Source: an uncultured Clostridia bacterium
GTDB lineage: Bacteria; Bacillota; Clostridia; Oscillospirales; Ruminococcaceae
Direction: 5' to 3'
Length of the DNA: 64,000 nucleotides
Assembly: GCA_947627985.1 (NCBI GenBank)
Contig: CANQYD010000004.1
Coordinates: 1 to 64,000, forward strand
Shown: positions 18,065 to 26,742 of the stretch, one piece after another
Numbering within the stretch: the stretch's first letter is position 1
Layout: each line of letters begins with the position of its first letter
Notes under the pieces: model-generated
Seen by the model: the letters and a program-made list of their open reading frames with translations, nothing else
What the model was told of the DNA's origin: nothing
Database searches by the model: none
Made by a program: the position numbers and the translations under genes

Positions 18065-19072
18065 TTACTCCCCACCCCCAAACTCCATATTCGCAAAAAT
18101 TCTCTCCATCCTCTCGTCCGGGAACCGGCTGTCCACAAACTCCCACACCGCATTCGCCGCCGGCTTGCCGTCGATCCGCTGAGACCATCGATAAAGCGCC
18201 GTGCCGGTGACGACTGCGTCCAAAAGCAGAAACACCGTCAGCGCGCAGGTGATGATCTTCCCGACTTTATTCGGGATTTTTAGGATCAGCTTGGCGGCTC
18301 TCGGATAGAGGTCCTTGATCCAAAGTACCCCCAAAACTCCCCAGAATACCGAATATATAAAGCAAATTCTTCCATTTATGTTGAGCGGCATTTCGCTGTA
18401 ATCCCACGATCGCGACCCCAAAAGCGTCTCCTGCCCCCATGAGCAGACATATTCCAAGACGCTGCCGACCGTAAATCCCCCCAAAAACGACCACATATAC
18501 CCCCTGTTGCGGAAGCGGTAAAGCGTTAAAGTCAGAAAGACAGCTCCGGCTCCGTAGAGCAGGTTGAAAGGTCCGTAGACAAGCCCTCTGCGGCTCTCGA
18601 AGTAGCCGTGGATGACGTAGCACCAGAGCATCTCGACGACGACTCCGGCGAAACTTCCGACCGCAAGCAGCAGCAGGAGTTTGTAGATGTTCATGCCCCT
18701 CGCGAAGTGATCGCTCCGCTCCTCCTCGAGGTCGATCGTCCCGTTTGCAGGCGGATTGAAGGGCACCAGCTTTCTGCGCTTGCCTCGCCTGTCCGCGTCA
18801 TGAGCCCTTGCGCGCAGTTCATCTTCTGCCGTGGAAAGCGTCTGCAAAGTCTGAAAGAGATTTTTCGAGGCGCTTTTCATGACCTCGAGCTCGCCCTGAG
18901 CCTCCTCAAAACATGGACCGTCCCGCAGCTTTTTCTCAGCCTCCTCGGCAAGCGGGACATAGTACCTCTCGCCCAAGTTCGCTTCAAGCGCCTTTGCGTC
19001 GTCCAGAAGTTCGGCTGTCTTTTTCTCGATGTCCGACGACACCGCAGGTCTGAAAGTCGGATTTTCTGTCAT
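18065..19072 (-). CDS. CmpB-like membrane protein (putative ABC transporter permease family)
   Basis: A 335-residue protein. Residues 1-120 are soluble and highly charged with heptad-like stretches, probably coiled coil. The C-terminal part has about five membrane segments and the family signature 'SRRGLVYGPFNLLYGAGAV', as in PF06541 (CmpB-type). No ATPase partner is nearby, and despite the family name a transport role is unproven. Its start codon overlaps the metH stop (ATGA), so it is the last gene of the metF/metH operon. The fusion of a long charged N-terminal region to the membrane part may be unusual for this family. Confidence 0.65.
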   Translation of the reverse strand: MTENPTFRPAVSSDIEKKTAELLDDAKALEANLGERYYVPLAEEAEKKLRDGPCFEEAQGELEVMKSASKNLFQTLQTLSTAEDELRARAHDADRRGKRRKLVPFNPPANGTIDLEEERSDHFARGMNIYKLLLLLAVGSFAGVVVEMLWCYVIHGYFESRRGLVYGPFNLLYGAGAVFLTLTLYRFRNRGYMWSFLGGFTVGSVLEYVCSWGQETLLGSRSWDYSEMPLNINGRICFIYSVFWGVLGVLWIKDLYPRAAKLILKIPNKVGKIITCALTVFLLLDAVVTGTALYRWSQRIDGKPAANAVWEFVDSRFPDERMERIFANMEFGGGE

Positions 19073-21414
19073 GATTTCCCTCCAATGTATAATTCATCAA
19101 GCTTTTTTGCCATCTCCAAAGCGTCCTTGGTGTAGCAGTCGGCGCCGATACGATCGGCTGTTTCCCGATTAAGAACAGCCCCGCCTACGAATATCTTCGC
19201 CCTACAGCCGCTTTCTTTAAGCATAGAAATTGTCTTTTCCATGCTCGGGACCGTCGTCGTCATCAATGCGGAAAGCCCGACGGCAAAGGGATCATGATCA
19301 TTAACCGCTTTAACTACATCTTCCGGCGAAACGTCTTTTCCGAGATCGACAACGCTCCAGCCGTAGGATTCGATAACCACTTTTACTATATTTTTCCCGA
19401 TATCATGTACATCGCCCTGAACCGTCGCCAAAACGACCTTCCCTTTGGACTCGCGGTCTTTGGGAAGATGCTGCGCCACGACCGCAAACGCGGCTTTTGC
19501 AGCCTCCGCCGATGATATCAGCTGCGGCAAAAAGAGCTTGCCCGCCTCATACGCGGCGCCCACGTCATCAAGAGCTTTTATCAGCACGCCGTTCACGACT
19601 TCCATCGGGTCCTTGGTCAGAAGCTCCTCCTCGGTAAGTTCCCCGGCGCGGCTCTTCAAGCCCTGCCGAACGCAGTCATAAAGGCTCTGCGCGGACTTTT
19701 CCTCCCTCTTGATTCCCAAAACCGAAGCCGTCTGCGCGGGGGTATAATTCTTAAATATGTTAATGAAATTCTCCGCGTTTTTGTCGATCCCCGACAGCAG
19801 CTCATATGCCCTGACGGTCCCGCTCATCTCGCCGTCGGAGGGGTTCATGATCGGCATATTCAGTCCCCGCTCGAGAGCCATCGCCAAAAAAGTGCGGTTC
19901 AAAAGCCTTCTGTTCGGCAGCCCGAAGGAGACGTTCGACACCCCGAGAGCCGTCTTTACCCCGAGACCGCGGACGAGTTCAAGCGCCCTGACCGTCTCCC
20001 GGACCAGCTCCTGCTCGGCGCTTGCGGTCACGACCAAGGTGTCGATCATGATCCGCTCCTTCGGGATTCCGAACTCCTCGGCGGTTCTGATGATCCTCTT
20101 TGCGATCTCGAACCGCTTCTCGGCAGTCCTCGGGACCCCGCCCTTGTCCATCGCAAGCCCCAAGACCACGCAGCCGTATTTTTTCGCGATGGGAAAGACC
20201 CTCTCCATGACCTCCCGCTCGCCGTTTACGCTGTTTATGAGCGGAATTCCGTTGTAGATTCTCGCCGCCGCTTCGAGGGCTTCATGGTTTGAAGAGTCGA
20301 GGGAAAGAGGCAGATCGGTAACCTCCTGCACCTTCCTGACTACCTTCGGCATCAGGCTCTTTTCATCGATCTGCGGAAGCCCGCAGTTGACGTCCAGAAG
20401 ATCGGCTCCCGCGTCCTGCTGACTGAGCGCCTCGCCGATTATATAATCAAAATCTTCGTTTATAAGCGCCTCTTTCAAAGCCTTTTTGCCGGTCGGATTG
20501 AGCCTCTCGCCGCAAATCTTCACCCCGTCCATCACGCAGATTTGGTTTGAGGAATTTATAACCGTCTGCCTTGAAATTTCCCTTTTTCTGACATTCTGAC
20601 CCGAGAAAACGGATATCTTCTCTATAAATTCCGGCGTCGTCCCGCAGCAGCCTCCGATGACCGCGACCCCCATCTCCACCATCTTTTTTATACTCTCATA
20701 AAACGCTTCAGCCGAGAGTTTATAGACGGTTCTGCCGTTCTCAAGTACCGGCAGACCCCGGTTCGGCTGGACTATCACCGGAACGGGCGAGACCGCAAGC
20801 AGCCTCTCGACGACCGGAATCAGCTCCTCGGGACCTAACGAGCAGTTGACCCCGAGCGCGTCGGCTCCCAGGTTTGCGACGGTGTTTGCCGCGATCTCGG
20901 GGGTGGAGCCCGTCAATGTTCTTCCCGACTTGTCAAATGTTACCGTTGCAAATATCGGAAGATCGGTGCTCTCCCGAAGTGCGACAAGCGCAGCTTTTAA
21001 TTCATATAAATCGGAAAAAGTTTCCAGAATATAGCCGTCGCAGAGACCTTCCGAGATTTCCGCGACGGTTTTGTAGGCGCGGTAAGCCTCTTCAAAACTT
21101 AGCTGTCCCATCGGCTCCATCATCATTCCCGTCGGTCCGACGTCGAAAAATACCGGCTTTCCGGCAGCTTTGGCGTTTTCGCATGCGGCTCGGGCGACTT
21201 CATCTATCGCAAACTTCCCGCCGTATTTAATGGGATTGAGACCGAAAGAGTTCGCCGTAATGATATCGGCGTGGGAATACGAGCGGTGGATTTTTTTGAT
21301 ATCCTCCGCGTGGGTGATGTTTAAATCCTCCGGCACCCCCGAAAGCCCCAAGCGTTCAAGCTCGCTTCCGAAGCCGCCGTCGAAGACGATTATCTTCTCC
21401 CCGGGTCGTAGCAT
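19069..21414 (-). CDS. metH: Cobalamin-dependent methionine synthase
   Basis: MetH moves a methyl group from 5-methyltetrahydrofolate through cobalamin to homocysteine. The 781-residue protein has three modules: homocysteine-binding barrel with zinc cysteines in GVNCSLGPEE and IGGCCGTTPEF (around residues 200-265), pterin-binding barrel starting near GERLNPTGKKAL, and cap plus cobalamin domain with the cobalt-ligand His670 in GDVHDIGKN. The AdoMet-binding reactivation domain of classical 1200-residue MetH is missing and is instead encoded by the gene upstream, whose end overlaps the metH start by 25 bp. metF precedes that gene, so the enzyme, its reactivator and its substrate supplier form one operon. 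Confidence 0.94.
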   Translation of the reverse strand: MLRPGEKIIVFDGGFGSELERLGLSGVPEDLNITHAEDIKKIHRSYSHADIITANSFGLNPIKYGGKFAIDEVARAACENAKAAGKPVFFDVGPTGMMMEPMGQLSFEEAYRAYKTVAEISEGLCDGYILETFSDLYELKAALVALRESTDLPIFATVTFDKSGRTLTGSTPEIAANTVANLGADALGVNCSLGPEELIPVVERLLAVSPVPVIVQPNRGLPVLENGRTVYKLSAEAFYESIKKMVEMGVAVIGGCCGTTPEFIEKISVFSGQNVRKREISRQTVINSSNQICVMDGVKICGERLNPTGKKALKEALINEDFDYIIGEALSQQDAGADLLDVNCGLPQIDEKSLMPKVVRKVQEVTDLPLSLDSSNHEALEAAARIYNGIPLINSVNGEREVMERVFPIAKKYGCVVLGLAMDKGGVPRTAEKRFEIAKRIIRTAEEFGIPKERIMIDTLVVTASAEQELVRETVRALELVRGLGVKTALGVSNVSFGLPNRRLLNRTFLAMALERGLNMPIMNPSDGEMSGTVRAYELLSGIDKNAENFINIFKNYTPAQTASVLGIKREEKSAQSLYDCVRQGLKSRAGELTEEELLTKDPMEVVNGVLIKALDDVGAAYEAGKLFLPQLISSAEAAKAAFAVVAQHLPKDRESKGKVVLATVQGDVHDIGKNIVKVVIESYGWSVVDLGKDVSPEDVVKAVNDHDPFAVGLSALMTTTVPSMEKTISMLKESGCRAKIFVGGAVLNRETADRIGADCYTKDALEMAKKLDELYIGGKS

Positions 21415-22016
21415 TTATGACCCTCCTTTAAATAATTGCAAGATTTTGCCATAAAGCAGTCCTTACAGCTCTTTTTCGCATGTCCGCCGATTGCGATGAC
21501 CCCCGCCATCGACTTCGAGGGAAGCATGAAGAAGGAACTGCTCAGCGTGACCCCGATCTTCTCGGGGCGTAAAATATCAAAAATATACTTAAGATCATTA
21601 ACCGAGCTTCCGCCGTAGCCGGGGCAAAAGCGGTAGGAAAGATTCTCCCCGATCCCTTTTTCAAAGCCGTCCGAGAGGTATTCAAGGTAGGCGCTTGCGC
21701 AGCAGTCGGTGACGGCTGAGCGGGTCATGTCGGTATAGGAAAGCCGGGAAACGAGCCGATCTACGCCGATCCCGAGCGTCATCACCGAAACGATCACGCC
21801 CCTTGAATCCTTCAAAAAATCGAGGTAGGGAGGCTTATTCAGAAACTCGGGAGGGGTCTCGAATATTTTATAAAGATAATTAAACTGCGCGGCTTTTTCA
21901 AGATCAGCCATGCAGCTCCCGATCAGCAAATCGGTCTCGGGAGACGGCTTTGCGCCCTTGAAGCCGAGGTAGTTGTAGATTTGCGGGCGCAGAAGATCAA
22001 GCTCTGAAAAATTCAT
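21390..22016 (-). CDS. Stand-alone MetH reactivation domain protein
   Basis: A protein of about 208 residues matching the C-terminal AdoMet-dependent activation domain of MetH. Signature: SYRFCPGYGGSS followed by GVTLSSSFFMLPSKSMAG, the equivalent of the R-x-x-x-G-Y and L-T-x-S-x-M-x-P motifs that bind AdoMet. It should reactivate cob(II)alamin in the truncated MetH next door by reductive methylation. The C-terminus carries CKDCFMAKSCNY and a further Cys, a cluster that could bind metal or Fe-S; the natural electron donor is unknown. The start at 22016 is inside metF; it also overlaps metH, so all three are translationally coupled. Confidence 0.85.
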   Translation of the reverse strand: MNFSELDLLRPQIYNYLGFKGAKPSPETDLLIGSCMADLEKAAQFNYLYKIFETPPEFLNKPPYLDFLKDSRGVIVSVMTLGIGVDRLVSRLSYTDMTRSAVTDCCASAYLEYLSDGFEKGIGENLSYRFCPGYGGSSVNDLKYIFDILRPEKIGVTLSSSFFMLPSKSMAGVIAIGGHAKKSCKDCFMAKSCNYLKEGHKCYDPGRR

Positions 22017-22869
22017 TGAAAACATTCTCCAAGCGGCTGCAAATCTCGGCTGCGGTGTCGGCGCGGTTCATTATGTAGAGGTGAATTCCCGGCGCGCCCT
22101 TCGCGATGAGGTCGATGATCTGATAGACCGCGTAGTTGAGCCCGATTTCCCGCATGACCGACGGGCTTTTTGAGTAGCTTTCGATCATGTTCCGAAAATC
22201 GAGGGGGATCGCCGAGCCGCACATCGATTTTATCCTGCGGATATTTTTTGCGCTCACGAGCGGCATGATCCCCGGGATTATCGGCACCGTGACCCCTAAA
22301 CTCCCGGCTTCATGCAAAAGGCGGTAGTAGTAGGAATTGTCGTAGAAAAGCTGCGTGATGAGAAATTCTGCGCCGCAGTCCTGCTTCTTTTTGAGATTCA
22401 TTATGTCGTCTCTTAAGGTGTCGCATTCGGGGTGACCCTCGGGATAGCATGCTCCGCCGAGGCAGAATTTATCGCCGAGATAGGTCATCAAATCGGTAGC
22501 ATGGGGAAAATATTTGCAGTAATCTTCCCCGAAATCGGCGGGCTTGTCTCCTCTGAGCGCAAGGACATTTTCAACGCCCAACGAGATGAGTTTCTCACTC
22601 ACCCGATCGATATCCGAAGGGTCGCTCGGTCCGCCGGTGATGTGCGCAAGGGGTTCAATGCCGGATTTTTTGATCTCCCCCGCGATCTCGGCGGCGTCGC
22701 GTGCGTTAGAGCCGCCTGCGCCGTAGGTCACGCTGATGAAGTCGGGCGAAAGCCTGCCGAGCTTTTCGATGGTTTTTAAGAGCTCCGCCTTCTCCTCGCC
22801 CTCTTTTTTCGGGGGGAACACCTCGAAAGAGAGGGTCCGCTTGGTCTTTAAAATTTCGGAAATTTTCAT
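21997..22869 (-). CDS. metF: Methylenetetrahydrofolate reductase
   Basis: MetF reduces 5,10-methylene-THF to 5-methyl-THF, the methyl donor for MetH. The 290-residue protein has the family start TLSFEVFPPKKEGEE with the catalytic Glu, the VTYGAGG stretch, the FAD-contacting ALRGD motif and the 'FLITQLFYD' and 'PGIMP' blocks. The ATG at 22869 is preferred over a GTG 9 bp upstream because AGGTGA is 5 nt away. It is followed with overlap by the reactivation-domain gene. No MetV-type zinc protein is seen, so this is the ordinary MetF. Confidence 0.95.
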   Translation of the reverse strand: MKISEILKTKRTLSFEVFPPKKEGEEKAELLKTIEKLGRLSPDFISVTYGAGGSNARDAAEIAGEIKKSGIEPLAHITGGPSDPSDIDRVSEKLISLGVENVLALRGDKPADFGEDYCKYFPHATDLMTYLGDKFCLGGACYPEGHPECDTLRDDIMNLKKKQDCGAEFLITQLFYDNSYYYRLLHEAGSLGVTVPIIPGIMPLVSAKNIRRIKSMCGSAIPLDFRNMIESYSKSPSVMREIGLNYAVYQIIDLIAKGAPGIHLYIMNRADTAAEICSRLENVFNEFFRA

Positions 22870-22878
22870 AATTATCAC

Positions 22879-23559
22879 CTATCGTTTTTGTGATGATCTC
22901 AAAGCTGCCTCAAACGCGCGTTTTAGGGGTTCAAAAAGTATAAAAACGCTGATCGAGGCGCATAAAGTCTGGGGTAGCATTACAAGAAATCCGCCGTAGA
23001 AATATGCCTCTGCCGATTTTGCGGAAAATCCGAGCATGAGGGGGCTGATGATATCGTCCAAAAGCGTGAACAGTACCGTCATCACAGCCGCCGCGGACGC
23101 CGCGTTTGAGGATAATTCAGCCCGCTTTATCACTGTGAGTACAAAAAGCGCGGAGAAAATGATAAATAAGATTAAGAATAAAATCCTTATCCTGAGCCGG
23201 TAAACCGCGCTGATCTTTATCCCGAAAACAAAGCCCATAAGAGACAGTACGGCAGATATCAAAAGCGCGATTTTAAAGGCTTTTGGGGGGATTTTTGCAA
23301 GATTTGAAAATACCAAGGCTAACAGCGGATAGTAAATTAGGTAAAGTAAAATTACGGCGGGGTAGAAGCCGTAGATGAGGCATCTTAAGAGCGAAAAGCA
23401 GACGGCGGTAAGAATCCCCGACGCCGTCCCGCAGACGAAGCAATACGCCGAAAATACGGCGGTCACAAGCTCAATCCCCGGGACGAAGCCGAGGGCGTAC
23501 TGCACCGCGACCAAAAGCGCGCTCATCACGGCGCAGCGCGCCAGTCCCCGGGCGCTCAT
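22879..23559 (-). CDS. ECF-type S-component-like membrane protein
   Basis: A 226-residue protein with about six or seven membrane helices, short loops and basic ends, the general form of substrate-binding (S) components of energy-coupling-factor vitamin transporters. The early ALLVAVQYALGFVPGIELV segment with small-residue packing resembles S components. No EcfA ATPase or EcfT is in the window, so it would use a shared module encoded elsewhere. It is one base from the lipoprotein gene upstream and 9 bp from metF downstream. Given the cobalamin-dependent enzymes in the same operon, I infer cobalamin or a precursor as substrate; this is not shown by the sequence. Confidence 0.65.
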   Translation of the reverse strand: MSARGLARCAVMSALLVAVQYALGFVPGIELVTAVFSAYCFVCGTASGILTAVCFSLLRCLIYGFYPAVILLYLIYYPLLALVFSNLAKIPPKAFKIALLISAVLSLMGFVFGIKISAVYRLRIRILFLILFIIFSALFVLTVIKRAELSSNAASAAAVMTVLFTLLDDIISPLMLGFSAKSAEAYFYGGFLVMLPQTLCASISVFILFEPLKRAFEAALRSSQKR

Positions 23560-23993
23560 CAGTAGGACGAGAGGACCAGCGCGTAGAGCTCGCCTTCGAC
23601 CGCGGGAAGCCCGGAAACGCCGTAGGAAGCGCTTGCAAGGGCGGTGCCGTCATAGTCGTAGGTGCCGAAATCGGTCGAGGAGTAGCTCACGCCGTCGAGC
23701 TCGGAGAGGGTGGTGTAGACAGCCCAGTATTCGTTTTTAGACGCGTCGGCGGATCTTGAATTCACCGATTCGATGAAGAAGCCGTAGTCGCCGTCGGTGC
23801 CGGAGAATGTGAGGGCGCCGGAGTCCTGAAGCTTAGAAAGGAGATCGTAAAGCGTCCCGGAAGTCTCGGAAGCGCTGATCACGACGGCGTTTTCGTCGGA
23901 ATACACCACCTCTCCCGCGGAAGACGAAGCCCCGCAGGAGCAGAGAATGAGCAGGGAAAGAATGAGCGCCAAAGCAGTTGCAAATTTTTTCAT
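23559..23993 (-). CDS. DUF4430-like lipoprotein, possible cobalamin capture protein
   Basis: A 144-residue exported lipoprotein: a hydrophobic signal after MKKF ends in the lipobox LCSC. The mature part reads as a DUF4430-like domain, including the 'TLYDLLSKLQDSG' helix and the 'NEYWAVYTTLSELDG' strand. DUF4430 resembles the C-terminal domain of animal transcobalamin/intrinsic factor. As first gene of an operon with an ECF S-like protein and the methionine synthase set, it would act as an outside capture protein for a corrinoid. The terminal ALVLSSY and the S-component start overlap. The family call is moderate, and corrinoid binding is inferred. Confidence 0.65.
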   Translation of the reverse strand: MKKFATALALILSLLILCSCGASSSAGEVVYSDENAVVISASETSGTLYDLLSKLQDSGALTFSGTDGDYGFFIESVNSRSADASKNEYWAVYTTLSELDGVSYSSTDFGTYDYDGTALASASYGVSGLPAVEGELYALVLSSY

Positions 23994-24022
23994 GTTTAAG
24001 CCTCCATATCAAAGATGATATA

Positions 24023-24051
24023 AGTATACTATATTTGCGGGGGAAATGCAA
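24023..24051 (-). promoter_or_regulatory. Promoter of the B12/methionine operon
   Basis: Read on the minus strand, TTGCAT (24046-24051) and TATACT (24023-24028) are 17 bp apart. The leader is only about 25 nt, so a cobalamin riboswitch does not fit between promoter and start codon. Confidence 0.7.
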
Positions 24052-24088
24052 GAGGAATACCCAATAAAACATTCAGGTCAATGTAGGT

Positions 24089-24370
24089 TTGTCAATGATA
24101 TGTTATCTTGACTTGGACAAGCTAACGCCCGCCGTGTTGAACGATATGGTAAAGGCGGTATATGTCCATACGCCGGACAAGTCAAGCGGGCAGAGGGAGC
24201 AGCGGATTGACATTTCCTATGACCTTGTGGGAATACTCCCTTATGTCTTTACTGGAAAGCCTGCAAAACGGAGAAACGGCATAGCCCGCAAGCTACGCCG
24301 TTTCCCGAAAACAATCTTATGCTGTTTTATGAGTGCCGCTCTGATCGCGCCGCCTTTGTTTTGTCACTGA
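24089..24370 (+). pseudogene. C-terminal remnant of a large serine recombinase
   Basis: The reading frame LDLDKLTPAVLNDMV, then VYVHTPDKSSGQREQR and IDISYDLVGILP, matches the extreme C-terminal (DUF4368-like) part of large serine recombinases of Tn4451/TnpX-type elements. The catalytic resolvase domain and the zinc and recombinase domains are absent, and no ribosome site precedes it. It is therefore a scar of a mobile element that once sat between the two flanking operons. A near-perfect hairpin GAAACGGCATAGC/GCTACGCCGTTTC (about 24272-24303) follows in the remnant and could have belonged to the element. Confidence 0.65.
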
Positions 24371-26187
24371 ATATTCCAGTAAATTCCGTATCTGTTTTTA
24401 ATAAGGTAGTAGGGAATGAATCTCAGCCCGCCGCCTTCGTAGACGATATCGCCGGTTCTTTCAAGATATTTCTCGGGATTTTTCTTCACCGCTTCGGCAG
24501 TCGCTCCGAGTTTAAGTACGCCGTCCGAAACGCTGTCTTTTGCGAATGCGACTTCTACCCCCGAGCGGTAGGTCTCTAAGTTTTCGTCTCCCAATTCCGC
24601 TGCAAGGAGATAGTGCCCGTACTTGAAAGCGAGGACGCTGTCGTTGTCTTTAAGAGAATAAGCCCGCAGCCGGACCGATATGCTTATTTCGAGACTGTCT
24701 CCCTTTGAGATGGGGCTTTCGAGCTCGATGAACCCGCCTCTTATAATTATCCCGACGGGAGAGCCGTTTAGGGTCACGTCCATGCTCTCGCTTCCCGAGC
24801 ACCAATCGGGTATGCGAAGGCGGACTTTGATTTTCTCGCCCTTGTGGATTTTGAGGACCGTCCTGCCCTCTCTTACGGCGTCGCGGTCGAGTTCTGCCGA
24901 CAATCCGTCAACTTTCAAAATGAAGGGCATGTAGGTGAGGACCGTGAGATTATTTTTATCCCCGAAGGCAAGGCATTCGCCAAGCTTTGTGAAGTTTTCC
25001 ATTCCCGAGCCGGTGCAGCACCAGAAATCGTCCCAAGGGCTGGAAAAGACCTTGAAGTAGCCCGTCGCCATCGACTGGAAATAGGTGGTCATGCCGGTGT
25101 CGGGGTTCTGAGAGGCGAGAATGTGGTTTATGTAGGCGGTCTCGAGGTAATCCGCGTATTTTTTCTCGCCGGTGATCTTAAAGAGCTCCTTTGTGAGCTT
25201 CAGCATGTTATAGACGTTGCAGGTCTCGCAGTTGGCGTTGGTGCGGTTTTTATCGAGTTTGTCGTCCTCTCTGAAGTGCTCCCACTCCGAGTTTCCGCCG
25301 GTGTGGTAGGTATGGTGGGCGATGACGTTGTCCCAAAAAATCTTAGCGACGTTTAAATAGCGGGTGCAGTCGGTCTTATCGCCCATTATCTGGTATCTTC
25401 TGAGGGCGCCGATTATCTTCGGAATATGGGTATTCGCGTGCCTGCCGTTTAGGAGATTTTCACGGTTTGTGAGGATATCTTCAAAGAAATCCTCCTCGTC
25501 AAATGCGTGAGCGGCTTCGGCGTATTTGGGATCATCGGTACAGCGGTAGAGCTCGTACATCACGTCGTTCATTCCGCCGTATTCGGTCGCCAAAACGGTC
25601 TTGTGGGTCTTTTCATTCCATGACGAGACCTGGGCGCACACCCAATCTCCGAGCTTTTTCGCGATCGAAAGAGCTTCGTCGCAGCCCGCGATCTCATATG
25701 CCGAAAGAAGCCCGCCGAAGAGCTTGTGCATGGTGTACCACGGCACCCATGATTCGGTCATGAGGTCTGTCTTTCCGATCTCGACGTTGTCAAACTGGAT
25801 TTCGGGTTTTTTCGGATCGATGATCTTCCCAGCCCATAAAAAACCGTTTTCAAACTGAGCCTTTGAAAGCCCCGAGACGATGGCGAAAAGTTTTTCGCGC
25901 AGGGCGTCTCTATCCGGAGAAATCAAAAGAGGAGAGACGGAAGCCTGAGCGAGCGCCGAGAGATAGTGACCCATCGCGTGACCGCCTATTAAAAGGCGCT
26001 CCCAACCGCCGTAGGGCTCGGAATCGGTGGGCAGTCCGGCGTTGAGATAAAAGCCAGCGAGGACTCGGTCGATGTCAAAGGATTTAAGGTATGCCGCCTC
26101 TTTTTCGGCGGCGTTTCGGGAGTAGATATCCGTCGGGGCTATGGAGCCGAGGGGGAAGGAATCGACGGACTTGATTTCGTTCAGCAT
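24364..26187 (-). CDS. Beta-L-arabinofuranosidase, GH127
   Basis: A 607-residue GH127 (DUF1680) glycoside hydrolase that releases beta-L-arabinofuranose from, for example, hydroxyproline-linked arabinans and pectin side chains. An (alpha/alpha) barrel is followed by beta-sandwich domains. The catalytic site is visible: ANCETCNVYNM contains the zinc-binding Glu and a Cys, and DFWCCTGSGMEN the CC pair in which the second Cys is the nucleophile. GGHAMGHYLSA is a further conserved block. There is no signal peptide, so it is cytoplasmic. GGAGGT lies before the ATG. It pairs in function with the GH51 enzyme at 11.9 kb. Confidence 0.9.
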   Translation of the reverse strand: MLNEIKSVDSFPLGSIAPTDIYSRNAAEKEAAYLKSFDIDRVLAGFYLNAGLPTDSEPYGGWERLLIGGHAMGHYLSALAQASVSPLLISPDRDALREKLFAIVSGLSKAQFENGFLWAGKIIDPKKPEIQFDNVEIGKTDLMTESWVPWYTMHKLFGGLLSAYEIAGCDEALSIAKKLGDWVCAQVSSWNEKTHKTVLATEYGGMNDVMYELYRCTDDPKYAEAAHAFDEEDFFEDILTNRENLLNGRHANTHIPKIIGALRRYQIMGDKTDCTRYLNVAKIFWDNVIAHHTYHTGGNSEWEHFREDDKLDKNRTNANCETCNVYNMLKLTKELFKITGEKKYADYLETAYINHILASQNPDTGMTTYFQSMATGYFKVFSSPWDDFWCCTGSGMENFTKLGECLAFGDKNNLTVLTYMPFILKVDGLSAELDRDAVREGRTVLKIHKGEKIKVRLRIPDWCSGSESMDVTLNGSPVGIIIRGGFIELESPISKGDSLEISISVRLRAYSLKDNDSVLAFKYGHYLLAAELGDENLETYRSGVEVAFAKDSVSDGVLKLGATAEAVKKNPEKYLERTGDIVYEGGGLRFIPYYLIKNRYGIYWNIQ

Positions 26188-26214
26188 AGATTGACCTCCG
26201 GTGTATTTTTATAT

Positions 26215-26243
26215 ATGATATCACCGGGAGGAAAGATTGTCAA
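26215..26243 (-). promoter_or_regulatory. Promoter of the GH127 gene
   Basis: On the minus strand TTGACA (26238-26243) and TATCAT (26215-26220) are separated by 17 bp, 28 bp before the start codon. Confidence 0.8.
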
Positions 26244-26742
26244 GCGGAGAATGGGGATGATTTGCGGGACTGGGGAGGGGTGGGAAAGGGAGCATTCGGC
26301 TTGCCGACACCATGTTAAAAGGTATCTTAGCCGCGCTTTAAGTCATATTAAAAGGTTTCCCGCCCTGCCCGACCCTTGGTAAAAGGTATTCGTTCATTTT
26401 CCCGCCGGAAAATGAACTCATGCTATTTGAAGTAGACCCCTACCCCCGGAAAAGCTTGTGCAAAGGTATGAGCAGAGAGAAGCCCCCTCCCCCTAAAAGG
26501 GGGAGGGGGTTTGGGGGTGGGGGTATGAAAAATCAGCAGAGAGCATTCTGCTTCTATCGTAGATTGGGATAAGATGGAAGGCTCGGCACAGGGCTGGGTA
26601 CCGCTTACAGGGAAAAGCAGGAGCAGAAGCCTCCGGGCGAAGCCCGCCCGCGCGCAAGCGCGCGGGCGCTTCCTCCGCTTTGCGGAGGAAGCCGGCACCT
26701 TCGGTGCCGGGGGCTTCGCCCGGTGTCCTCTCCTGCACCCCC
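26244..26742. repeat. Intergenic repeat cluster
   Basis: No gene is seen. Two partial AAAAGGT motifs (near 26313 and 26350) precede a GGTATTC-type hairpin block at 26379-26435 (stem GTTCATTTTCC/GGAAAATGAAC) with its GC-rich partner CCCTCCCCC/GGGGGAGGG near 26482-26510. A stretch at 26558-26600 is the reverse complement of 2154-2196. A multi-hairpin element fills 26634-26722: GGGCGAAGCCC, then stems CCCGCGCG/CGCGCGGG, TTCCTCCGC/GCGGAGGAA and CCGGCACC/GGTGCCGG, then GGGCTTCGCCC. Confidence 0.75.

Noticed and set aside
23994-24060. Possible cobalamin riboswitch before the B12 operon
   Set aside because: The promoter leaves only about 25 nt of leader, and no B12-box sequence was seen.
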